This document shows positions 7,497 through 14,186 of a stretch of 23,608 bases of DNA, piece by piece; within the stretch, counting starts at the first letter, position 1, and each line of letters opens with the position of its first letter. Source of the DNA: an uncultured Eubacteriales bacterium (GTDB taxonomy: Bacteria; Bacillota; Clostridia; Oscillospirales; QAMX01); the NCBI GenBank assembly GCA_900551265.1, contig URVL01000019.1, positions 1-23,608 of the forward strand, written 5' to 3'. A program made the translations under genes and the position numbers. The notes beneath the pieces were generated by a model that did not search any database, was not told the DNA's origin, and saw only the letters and a list, made by a program, of their open reading frames with translations.

Positions 7497-8720
7497 TTAA
7501 AACTCGAATTTTGTAACGACTTCACGTTTAGTAACGACATCCCAGTTGATGTCTTCACCAATGCCCGGCGTCTCGTTCAACGTCATATACCCATCTATGA
7601 GCGGATGCCGGCGGAAAAAACAGGTCTTGTGATAATTGATGTTCAGCAAATATTCGCCCATCGGCGCAACTTCTGGCGACGATGCGGCGATAACATGCAT
7701 GGCTGGCAGTAAATTGTGTCCATGCGGGATCATTTTTACGCCATACACTTCGCATAGATCCGCGATACGCAGCGTTTCGGTAATACCACCCGACCACTCG
7801 GGATCGGACTGAATATAATCAAAAATATCTTCTTTTAAAAATTGCTGTATCTGCTGGCGGTTATAGAAGTGCTCGCCGGCGGCCAACGGAATGGCTGTCT
7901 CCTGCGCGATGCGGCGATACGATTCAAAATGTTGTGGACGGAAGAGCTCCTCGATAAATTTTGGATGCAGGGGTTCCAACTCGCGCAGCATATCGCGTGC
8001 ATAGGCATAGTCCCAACCCATCCAGCAGTCGAACATAATCGGATAGTCGGGCCCCACGGTTTCGCGCAGCGTGTTTGCCATATCAAGGTTATGACGCATA
8101 CCCTCAATGCCCGAACCGGGGCCATACGGGAAAAACCATTTTTGTGCCGGGAACCCCATGTCAATGAACTGCTTTGCGCGACTGCGCACGGACGCTGCGT
8201 CGGTGGCGAAACTAAGCGTAGAGAGATATGGTTGAATACGCGACCTGCCGCCTCCCAACAATTTGTAGACAGGCTGTCCCAAAATTTTTCCTTTTAAATC
8301 CCACAGAGCAATGTCAACAACGGAGATTGCCATCATCATCACACCGGTGGAGGCATGACGCTCGAAACGGGACATAATGTCCCATAAAAACCGCGTTTCC
8401 AACGGGTCGCGGCCGATCAGATGCTCCCGCAGCCCCTCCATGGCAACCAAAAGCTGACTACGATACTCAATCGGACCATGCCAGCCTTCCAGTCCCTCGT
8501 CGGTTTCAATGACCAGGAAAGCGACTGTGTAAAGGCCATTTTCCGACTTGTCCCACCAGCAATGATCGCGGCGCGTTTTGGGACCAAGCCGGCCATCGCC
8601 CATTTTAACATATTCCTCGTAGATGTCAATCGGCGCGGCAGAGCGCTGCGCGCCAACGCCATCTGCAGGCGGTCGGTCACGTGTGGTCAGATTTTCAACG
8701 CGCATACCTGTAATTTTCAT
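7497..8720 (-). CDS. Acid-sugar dehydratase, enolase superfamily (copy 1, RhmD-like)
   Basis: The 407-residue paralogue of the following gene shares long blocks with it (for example the DIALWDLKGKILGQPVYKLL region near 136-155 and the LNETPGIGEDINWD ending). The catalytic set is complete: Asp231 (MFDCW), Glu257 (FIEEL), Glu283 and His284 (AGEHFY), Asp306 (QSDPEW) and His333 (IPHGH). ATG at 8720 follows GGAGGAG. The copies differ most in residues 15-60, in the metal-proximal FDCF versus FDCW, and in FRPH versus FRPQ after the second metal ligand. Enolase-superfamily capping-domain loops near the N-terminus set specificity, so the difference suggests two substrates or two epimers. Duplication in place is the simplest origin. 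Confidence 0.88.
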   Translation of the reverse strand: MKITGMRVENLTTRDRPPADGVGAQRSAAPIDIYEEYVKMGDGRLGPKTRRDHCWWDKSENGLYTVAFLVIETDEGLEGWHGPIEYRSQLLVAMEGLREHLIGRDPLETRFLWDIMSRFERHASTGVMMMAISVVDIALWDLKGKILGQPVYKLLGGGRSRIQPYLSTLSFATDAASVRSRAKQFIDMGFPAQKWFFPYGPGSGIEGMRHNLDMANTLRETVGPDYPIMFDCWMGWDYAYARDMLRELEPLHPKFIEELFRPQHFESYRRIAQETAIPLAAGEHFYNRQQIQQFLKEDIFDYIQSDPEWSGGITETLRIADLCEVYGVKMIPHGHNLLPAMHVIAASSPEVAPMGEYLLNINYHKTCFFRRHPLIDGYMTLNETPGIGEDINWDVVTKREVVTKFEF

Positions 8721-8745
8721 AGGGATTCTCCTCCAGTTTCGCCGG

Positions 8746-9684
8746 TCATATATAAGCCAGCGTTTTTAGTATCCAAATCCAAAGGAAGACTGTAAAAATT
8801 GAAATCAGCGTGATAAAAACAACCAACTGAGACATCAATTTGTCGTCTCCGCCAAGCTGCCGTGTCATAACGTAGGAGGAAGTGGCGGGAGGCGTAGCAA
8901 AGAGCGCCATGAGCGTGACAAGTTCTGCATTACGAAAACCGAGCGAGATCGCAATGGTGACAAAAATACCCGGAACCAAAATAAGCCGTGCAGCAGAACA
9001 GAGAACAATATAATTTTTATATGTTGCGATGTTTGAAAACTCAAACGTGGAACCTAAGACAATTAAGGCAAGGGGGGAAGCAACCTGCGCGATGCTGGAA
9101 ATAGGAGAATATATTGCCTGCGGGAGCTCCCAACCGGATAAAAGTACGCCAAAGCCCAAGAGGGAGGAAACAATATACGGATTTTTAATAACGTTTAAGG
9201 CAATATCACGCGCACTTGGTTTCCCCGTGTGATAGTACTCCAGCGCGAATACGGAATAGGCACTGGCAAGCGGTACGACGAGCGCTGTGAGCATGGAGAG
9301 CATGGCGCCTGCCGTATCACCGTAAAGCCCTGTTGCAAAAGGCATGCCGTAAATAATAAAATTGGAACGAAACATTGCCACAGCAATGGCACCCCGGCGG
9401 CTGTTGTCAGGTTCAACGCGCGGGATAATGAGCATGGAAAGCAGGAAAACCGCCGTGGAGCCTGCAATGCTGTAACCGAGCATCGGCCAGCTAAACGCCG
9501 CCTGCAAGTCGGCATCGATGATATTTTTAAAAATCAGGACGGGAATAAATAAATTAAAAATCAGTTTGTTGATACCGCTGGCCAGAGACTTACCTAAAAG
9601 GCCCAGCTTCTTCATCAAAAAGCCAACCGCCAGCAAGACAAACATGGGAAAAACGACATTAAAGGAAAGTATCAAATTTTCCAT
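8746..9684 (-). CDS. AEC-family transporter (auxin efflux carrier/MdcF type)
   Basis: The 312-residue membrane protein has about ten hydrophobic segments in two five-helix halves. Family landmarks are FPMFVLLAVGFLMKKLGLL with INKLIFNLFIPVLIF in the first half, NPYIVSSLLG starting the second half, and ATPPATSSYVMTRQLGGD near the C-terminus. Bacterial AEC members move small carboxylates such as malonate, malate or lactate. Placed 25 bp upstream of two sugar-acid dehydratases, it most probably imports or exports an organic acid of this pathway. The ribosome binding site is weak: GAGG lies about 13 bases before the ATG at 9684. The 10-bp gap to the preceding gene suggests translation may depend partly on coupling. 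Confidence 0.88.
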   Translation of the reverse strand: MENLILSFNVVFPMFVLLAVGFLMKKLGLLGKSLASGINKLIFNLFIPVLIFKNIIDADLQAAFSWPMLGYSIAGSTAVFLLSMLIIPRVEPDNSRRGAIAVAMFRSNFIIYGMPFATGLYGDTAGAMLSMLTALVVPLASAYSVFALEYYHTGKPSARDIALNVIKNPYIVSSLLGFGVLLSGWELPQAIYSPISSIAQVASPLALIVLGSTFEFSNIATYKNYIVLCSAARLILVPGIFVTIAISLGFRNAELVTLMALFATPPATSSYVMTRQLGGDDKLMSQLVVFITLISIFTVFLWIWILKTLAYI

Positions 9685-9694
9685 AAAGATTTTT

Positions 9695-10378
9695 CTACCT
9701 CAGGTTTTGGCTACAGACCAAAGCCAGGGCTCTGCCAAACACAGATGTATTTCCTGTCAGGTTATCTTGTACTAGCTCGGGTGTGACATCAATGCCACTG
9801 GACATCGCAAGCGAAATAATAGGATCTGTGCAATCAAAAAACGACGTAAAATCTGTGGCAGCAGCGCCGGGGGACAGCATAAGTATGGTAAGCTGAGGAA
9901 GCACATTTTCATAGTCTTCAAGCAGTTTGTGATAACGCAGAATCCATGCTTCGACATCTTCGTATCCAGGCTTTGCAGTATGTGTTTGAATCTGTGCCCG
10001 TTTGATATAGGCACGTAAAATGACTGATAGTTCTTCGGCCAGCCGACAGACAGAGTGAGAGGCAAGAATTTTTTTTGCTTCATCAGAGTCTAAATCAAGA
10101 AAAAAAGCGCGCGCAATCATCGCATCACGTGCCAGCGCGATGTCTGCGTCCAAGTCGTCTGTCAAAGAGTAAAGCGCACGTGCGCAACGAATGCCAAACT
10201 GAAAGCTCGCAGCTTTTTCAGGTACGTCGTCAATATCCGGTACCGGCGTGGCGGAAAAATCTGACAGACAGCGGTTTCGAGCGAGCATACCGTGATAGGC
10301 ATAGTTGTCATATAAATGAAAACCGCAGAGTCTGGCAGCACAGCGGATAAAAGCAATATCCGTAAAAAACGTTTTCAT
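9695..10378 (-). CDS. Protein of unknown function (helical), second gene of the operon
   Basis: I do not recognise this 227-residue protein. It is predicted by eye to be mostly alpha-helical, soluble, without a signal peptide or clear membrane segment, and contains an acidic block (DDLDADIALARDAM near residues 70-90) and several cysteines. I place the start at the ATG at 10378 because GGGGG lies about 8 bases upstream; an ATG at 10393 that overlaps the stop of the preceding gene (TAATG) would add five residues and cannot be excluded. It sits between another unknown gene and the AEC transporter and must be part of the same transcript. Confidence 0.75.
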   Translation of the reverse strand: MKTFFTDIAFIRCAARLCGFHLYDNYAYHGMLARNRCLSDFSATPVPDIDDVPEKAASFQFGIRCARALYSLTDDLDADIALARDAMIARAFFLDLDSDEAKKILASHSVCRLAEELSVILRAYIKRAQIQTHTAKPGYEDVEAWILRYHKLLEDYENVLPQLTILMLSPGAAATDFTSFFDCTDPIISLAMSSGIDVTPELVQDNLTGNTSVFGRALALVCSQNLR

Positions 10379-10392
10379 GTATTGCACCCCCA

Positions 10393-11295
10393 TTAAACCG
10401 GAAGACCATTCGGCCCTAACTTACCAATGTCCAGCATATTGCGCAGCTCTTCAACGGTCATATCCGGATTGTGCAGGTAGAGATCTGCTGCGGAAAAATA
10501 AGAAAGAGACTTTTCAAGGGCCATTCCATAATGGCTTTTTGCAGATGCAAGATTTTTTGGAAATGTGGCGTCTCCCTCAAACCGGATTTTACGTGCCGCT
10601 GCGACGATCTCATCTTTTTCGTCATACCAGTTGATTCGGGTTATAAAATCCCATATGAGGTCAGGATCCGGATCCTTTGCAGACTTGCGATAGCGATTCA
10701 GGTCCACATAAAATTTTTGTGCACGCATACATAATTCACAAAAGTAATCATCCTCAGCAAGTGTGTCTGGAAGCGTTTGAATATCCATCATATTCATGGC
10801 GTAAGCGGTTCGCAAAAAGGAATATGCCGCTTTATGGTTTAATAACGGATAGACCGAAAGACCTTCTGCCTCCTCAGGAAAAAGCGCATAGAGAAAGACG
10901 GGACAATCTTTAAAATATTCGCGCCACATATGTCCTTCGTGATAAACACTGCACTCCGTTGGAGAAAGGGTTGGATCAACGTCTGTGCCACGGCCGCGGA
11001 AAGCCGGTTCATTCCAGATCGGTTTCATCTGACGGTCACATGCCCGATGATTAATCCAACCAAGTACAAAGCCTAACTTGATTTCATCTTCGTATGAATG
11101 CGTAGGCCAGATCTTTTTAAGCCGATCAAGCAGATAAAAGGAAAACCGGTCTCCGGAAACCGTTACGCATCCAAGGCGCGCAAAAGAAAGCTGTTCGGCA
11201 AGAATTCGCCGAAATTCTTCCGACAAAAGCGGCCAACGGACGCCAAGCGCAAACGCATCTTCCAGTACTGCAGTATGTACAATATGTTCGGACAT
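10393..11295 (-). CDS. Protein of unknown function with His/Asp motifs (possible metal-dependent hydrolase), first gene of the operon
   Basis: The 300-residue protein has no family I can name with confidence. Its helical N-terminal half carries HIVHTAVLEDA (His4, His7), GWINHRACDRQMKPIW (His83, Asp87) and VYHEGHMWREYF (His119, His122). GW-x2-H-x3-D followed by such helices recalls the zinc-dependent phospholipase C / S1-P1 nuclease fold, where scattered His and Asp bind zinc; this is a guess from spacing only. There is no signal peptide, unlike secreted phospholipases C, so it would act in the cytosol. ATG at 11295 follows GGGAGGG at good distance, and a promoter lies 36-64 bp upstream. It leads the eight-gene operon and overlaps or abuts the second unknown gene, which suggests the two act together. 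Confidence 0.78.
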   Translation of the reverse strand: MSEHIVHTAVLEDAFALGVRWPLLSEEFRRILAEQLSFARLGCVTVSGDRFSFYLLDRLKKIWPTHSYEDEIKLGFVLGWINHRACDRQMKPIWNEPAFRGRGTDVDPTLSPTECSVYHEGHMWREYFKDCPVFLYALFPEEAEGLSVYPLLNHKAAYSFLRTAYAMNMMDIQTLPDTLAEDDYFCELCMRAQKFYVDLNRYRKSAKDPDPDLIWDFITRINWYDEKDEIVAAARKIRFEGDATFPKNLASAKSHYGMALEKSLSYFSAADLYLHNPDMTVEELRNMLDIGKLGPNGLPV

Positions 11296-11330
11296 GAATT
11301 CCCTCCCATAGTGAAGACTGGTATGATCAT

Positions 11331-11359
11331 ATTATACGACTTTATCTTCATAAAGACAA
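11331..11359 (-). promoter_or_regulatory. Promoter of the eight-gene operon
   Basis: On the minus strand TTGTCT (11359-11354) and TATAAT (11336-11331) are 17 bp apart. Transcription would start near 11324, about 30 bases before the ATG at 11295. The spacer holds a perfect inverted repeat (see the separate entry). Confidence 0.75.
11340..11355. repeat. Inverted repeat in the operon promoter, candidate operator
   Basis: CTTTAT (11340-11345) and ATAAAG (11350-11355) form a perfect 6-bp inverted repeat around CTTC, placed between the -35 and -10 boxes. A repressor bound here would block the promoter. No regulator gene is adjacent within the operon. Confidence 0.4.
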
Positions 11360-11495
11360 GGTGAAATGAAGGATGGCTTGGAAAATATGGCTTGCTGTTT
11401 TAACAGTCAAAAATATTTAGATGGAATTTTTTGTCGTTTAAGCAGGTAAAGCGCAGACGAACATCGCGTTTTTTGCTGAAATACAGTTTTTGCAC

Positions 11496-11524
11496 TTGAC
11501 TTTTTGCGCGCATGATGATATGCT
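11496..11524 (+). promoter_or_regulatory. SigA-type promoter of the T-box leader
   Basis: TTGACT at 11496-11501 and TATGCT at 11519-11524 with a 17-bp spacer. The start would be near 11531, just before the T-box stem I. The 130 bases between this and the divergent operon promoter show nothing else I can name. Confidence 0.8.
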
Positions 11525-11540
11525 AAGATCTGTTACAGAC

Positions 11541-11801
11541 AATGACCGGAAAGAAGTAGCGGTGTCGGAACCTTCAGAGAGTTGCCGGATGGTGAGAGGC
11601 GCAGGTGTAAAGACATGGTGAATACATTCCGAGAGTTTCACGCTGAACTGCAGGAGCATAGTAGGTGCTGACGGGAACTCCCGTTATAGAGTCAGGGTAT
11701 GTTTGTACCCGTCGAGGCCGTCGCCGTGAGGTGACCGGCGAATAGAGGTGGTACCGCGGATCCATTCGCCCTCTGTTTAGGAAAACAGGGGGCGTTTTTT
11801 T
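11541..11801 (+). promoter_or_regulatory. T-box riboswitch (tRNA-sensing leader), specifier probably UAC (Tyr)
   Basis: All parts of a T-box are present. Stem I: base helix CGGAA 11547-11551 with TTCCG 11627-11631; loop-E strand AGTA 11555-11558 opposite GAA 11620-11622; upper helix GTGTC 11562-11566 with GACAT 11612-11616; AG bulge AGAGAG 11576-11581; apical GGTGAGA 11591-11597 (GGUGNRA). Stem II S-turn: GAA about 11645-11647 with AGTA 11660-11663. Stem IIA/B: ACGGGAACTCCCGTTA 11671-11686. T-box sequence AGAGGTGGTACCGCGG 11744-11759 inside an antiterminator closed by GGCGAAT 11737-11743 with ATTCGCC 11764-11770. The codon in the specifier loop directly after GAA is TAC (11623-11625) followed by A, as in tyrosine T-boxes; ACA (Thr), one base later, is the alternative. 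TGGT at 11749-11752 fits a tRNA with discriminator A. Uncharged tRNA would favour read-through into the adenylate-forming enzyme gene. Confidence 0.95.
11767..11801 (+). terminator. T-box regulated terminator
   Basis: The arm CGCCCTCTGTTT (11767-11778) pairs with AAACAGGGGGCG (11783-11794, one G-U pair), followed by seven T at 11795-11801. It shares bases 11767-11770 with the antiterminator, so the two structures exclude each other. Confidence 0.94.
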
Positions 11802-11847
11802 ATTGCCCTCTGACCGGATTGTAATTAAAAAAGGAGAGAGGAATTCC

Positions 11848-13482
11848 ATGCCGATTACTGAAATTTTAGCAAGAAATGCTGCGCTTTATGGCAATGATGT
11901 TAGCCTGGTAGAGATTAATCCTGAAATACGCGAACGTCATGGGACAACCTGGCGCGAATATGAGCTGGTAGAAACAAACCCGGCGAATCGTTACCGCCGT
12001 GAGATTACATGGCGTGAGTTTGACGATTTGGCCAACCGGTTTGCGAATCTCCTCATGAGCCGTGGCCTGGGTCGCGGAAATAAGGTCGCAATTTTATTGA
12101 TGAACTGTCTGGAATGGTTGCCGATTTATTTTGGTGTTTTAAAGACGGGAGCCGTAGTGGTGCCGATGAACTACCGGTATACGGCGGATGAAATTCAATA
12201 CTGTCTGGAGCTTTCAGAATCTGACGCGTTGGTGTTTGGTCCGGAGTTTGTCGGCCGTGTGGAGGACATATGTATGGATATCCCCCGCGTTGGTACAATC
12301 CTCTATGTCGGAGAAAATGCGCCGACTTTTGCCGAGAGTTATGATAAACTGGTGCCGTTTTTCTCCACGGAACCGCCGCGTGTCCATTTGACCGACGACG
12401 ATGATGCCGCCATTTATTTCTCATCTGGTACGACGGGCTTTCCCAAGGCAATCCTTCATGCGCACCGGAGCTTGGTCTGTGCCTGCGAGGTGGAGCAGCA
12501 TCACCATGGACAAACCCGTGACGATGTGTTCCTTTGCATCCCGCCCCTGTATCACACGGGCGCCAAGATGCATTGGTTTGGCAGCCTGCTGACCGGCAGC
12601 CGCGCCGTAATTCTGCGCGGCGTCCGTCCTGACTGGATTTTGAAAACAGTCAGCGAGGAACATTGCACCATTGTATGGCTGCTGGTACCGTGGGCGCAGG
12701 ATATTCTGGACGCCATGGAGCGCGGCGAGATTCACTTGTCCGACTATCAGCTGGATCAGTGGAGGCTGATGCACATCGGTGCGCAGCCTGTCCCGCCGTC
12801 TTTAATCCGCCGGTGGAAGGACGTTTTTCCAAACCATCAGTATGATACCAACTATGGATTATCTGAGTCCATTGGGCCAGGCTGCGTCCATCTTGGCGTT
12901 GAGAACATTGACAAAGTTGGCGCTATCGGTGTTCCCGGCTACAGCTGGGAAGTAAAAATTGCGGATGAGTCAGGCAATCCGGTTAAGCAGGGCGAAGTGG
13001 GCGAACTTTGCGTACGGGGCCGTGGTGTCATGAAGTGTTATTTTAACGATCCGGCAGCAACCGCCGCCGTATTGAGGGATGGGTGGCTCTTTACCGGTGA
13101 CATGGCCATGCAGGACGAGGATGGCTTCATCTATTTGGTCGACCGTAAAAAGGATGTTATTATTATGGGCGGCGAGAATATCTATCCCGTTCAAATTGAG
13201 GATTTTCTTCGTGAGTTAAGTGTTATCAAAGACGTAGCAGTAATTGGTTTGCCGCATGCCCGTCTGGGAGAAATTCCGGCCGCAGTGATTGAGTTGAAGC
13301 CGGGCGTTGAGTGTACGGAGGAGCAGATTAATACGTTCTGTGCACGCCTGCCACGTTATAAGCGCCCAAGAAAGATCATTTTCGACAATGTTCCCCGCAA
13401 TCCAACTGGTAAGATTGAAAAGCCAAAGCTTCGTGAACGCTATGGCGCGGCGAGTTTAGTGGCAGAGCAAATGACAAATTAA
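11848..13482 (+). CDS. Class I adenylate-forming enzyme (acyl/aryl-CoA synthetase-like)
   Basis: The 544-residue enzyme activates a carboxylic acid with ATP as acyl-AMP and probably passes it to coenzyme A. Core motifs are all readable: the P-loop YFSSGTTGFPK (190-200), YGLSES (336-341), the GELCVRGRGVM (385-395) and GWLFTGDMA (412-420) blocks, the hinge DRKKDVIIMGGENIYP (432-447) and the catalytic Lys522 in PTGKIEK. Length is normal for CoA ligases. There is no carrier-protein or condensation domain. The substrate cannot be read; fatty, aryl and carnitine-type acids are all possible. ATG at 11848 follows AAGGAGAG at 11831-11838. A 20-residue tandem duplication lies at 21-60. Control by a T-box is unusual for this family. 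If the specifier is tyrosine, an aromatic acid derived from tyrosine is an attractive but unproven substrate. Confidence 0.92.
   Translation: MPITEILARNAALYGNDVSLVEINPEIRERHGTTWREYELVETNPANRYRREITWREFDDLANRFANLLMSRGLGRGNKVAILLMNCLEWLPIYFGVLKTGAVVVPMNYRYTADEIQYCLELSESDALVFGPEFVGRVEDICMDIPRVGTILYVGENAPTFAESYDKLVPFFSTEPPRVHLTDDDDAAIYFSSGTTGFPKAILHAHRSLVCACEVEQHHHGQTRDDVFLCIPPLYHTGAKMHWFGSLLTGSRAVILRGVRPDWILKTVSEEHCTIVWLLVPWAQDILDAMERGEIHLSDYQLDQWRLMHIGAQPVPPSLIRRWKDVFPNHQYDTNYGLSESIGPGCVHLGVENIDKVGAIGVPGYSWEVKIADESGNPVKQGEVGELCVRGRGVMKCYFNDPAATAAVLRDGWLFTGDMAMQDEDGFIYLVDRKKDVIIMGGENIYPVQIEDFLRELSVIKDVAVIGLPHARLGEIPAAVIELKPGVECTEEQINTFCARLPRYKRPRKIIFDNVPRNPTGKIEKPKLRERYGAASLVAEQMTN
11908..12027 (+). 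repeat. In-frame 60-bp tandem duplication within the adenylate-forming enzyme gene
   Basis: Codons 21-40 and 41-60 align without gaps: VEINPEIRERHGTTWREYEL versus VETNPANRYRREITWREFDD, with identical V-E-x-N-P and T-W-R-E positions. The DNA copies (11908-11967 and 11968-12027) have diverged, so the duplication is old. Confidence 0.65.
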
Positions 13483-13500
13483 TCTACATTGCCCTGAATA

Positions 13501-13545
13501 GAGCCAAAGCCGTCCTGTATATGGCATACAGGACGGCTTTGGCTC
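13501..13545. terminator. Long perfect hairpin after the adenylate-forming enzyme gene (no T run)
   Basis: Arms of 20 bp (13501-13520 and 13526-13545) pair perfectly around the loop ATGGC, starting 19 bases after the stop codon. There is no T tract on either side, so it is not a canonical terminator; it could still stop polymerase or protect the mRNA 3' end. Confidence 0.6.
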
Positions 13546-13556
13546 AAAGCGTATAG

Positions 13557-13586
13557 TTGACAATTTATAGAAAATTCCGCTATACT
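13557..13586 (+). promoter_or_regulatory. SigA-type promoter of the GyrI-like gene
   Basis: TTGACA at 13557-13562 and TATACT at 13581-13586 with an 18-bp spacer. The start would be near 13593, leaving a very short leader before GGAGGA at 13605-13610. Confidence 0.85.
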
Positions 13587-13616
13587 GTGTGTATCTTTTA
13601 TAATGGAGGACATATG

Positions 13617-14111
13617 ATGATAAGTGTCAGAATTGAAGAAAAAGCTGCGTTTGAGGTTACGGGAGAAAAGGTTTGGATTGACGGGCAGGACAATGAAAAA
13701 TTCAGTAAATTTTGGGCGGAATCAAAAGAAAATGGCCTGATAGCACGCCTGGCGGACCTTGCAGAAGATGGTGTGATGGGTCGAACAATTTTTGGGGTGT
13801 CCCGCGTAGAAGCGGATCCGTCAAACCGCGCGTTTTACTTTTACATTGCGGCGGAAACAAAATTGTGTCCGGATAACCTGGAACATTTTATAATTCCCGC
13901 TTCGCGGTGGGCAATTTTTTCAAACTGCGGAGAACTGCCAATGTCACTGATTCAGGCGGAGTTATACTGCCACATGGAGTGGCTACCAAATTCTCCTTAT
14001 CTTCATGCACCGATGCCGGAACTGGAGGTTTATCCTGCAAACAATCCGGAATTGGTAGAATATTGGCTTCCTATTGTTGAAAAAATGCTGTGGATGTTTA
14101 AATGGCGTTAG
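13617..14111 (+). CDS. GyrI-like/effector-binding domain protein
   Basis: The 164-residue protein looks like a free-standing effector-binding domain of the GyrI/SOUL-like fold found at the C-terminus of many AraC- and MerR-family regulators and in integron-associated single-domain proteins. Signs are FEVTGEKVWI at the start, a central TIFGVSRVEADPSNRAFYFYIAAE, IIPASRWAIFSNCGELP, and an EWLPNSPY...PELEVYP block near the end. Such proteins bind small, often cationic or hydrophobic molecules. There is no DNA-binding domain here. Two adjacent ATG codons (13614 and 13617) are possible starts; the second gives the better 6-base distance from GGAGGA. It has its own promoter and a terminator shared with the convergent phospholipase gene. 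Confidence 0.8.
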   Translation: MISVRIEEKAAFEVTGEKVWIDGQDNEKFSKFWAESKENGLIARLADLAEDGVMGRTIFGVSRVEADPSNRAFYFYIAAETKLCPDNLEHFIIPASRWAIFSNCGELPMSLIQAELYCHMEWLPNSPYLHAPMPELEVYPANNPELVEYWLPIVEKMLWMFKWR

Positions 14112-14145
14112 TGATTTACTCCGGAACTGATTTTGGGATGATTGC

Positions 14146-14186
14146 AAAAAAGATGCACGATAAGTTTATGATCGCGCATCTTTTTT
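14146..14186. terminator. Bidirectional terminator overlapping the end of the patatin-like gene
   Basis: AAAAAAGATGC (14146-14156) pairs with GCATCTTTTTT (14176-14186); CGAT/ATCG extends the stem inside after one mismatch. It gives a T run on both strands. On the minus strand most of the hairpin lies within the last codons of the phospholipase gene. Confidence 0.88.

Noticed and set aside
11623..11626. Specifier ACA (threonine) for the T-box
   Set aside because: It would be followed by T instead of a purine and ends in A, which is rare; TAC followed by A fits better. Kept only as alternative.
11655..11663. Triplet before the second AGTA (CAT, His) as specifier
   Set aside because: That AGTA belongs to the stem II S-turn, not to the specifier loop, because the GGUGNRA apex and the base helix of stem I close before it.
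11574..11849. Minus-strand open frame of 91 codons across the T-box
   Set aside because: The stretch is fully explained by the riboswitch structure on the plus strand, and the frame has no supported start.
13617..14111. AraC- or MerR-type transcription factor
   Set aside because: Only the effector-binding part is present; there is no DNA-binding helix-turn-helix before it.
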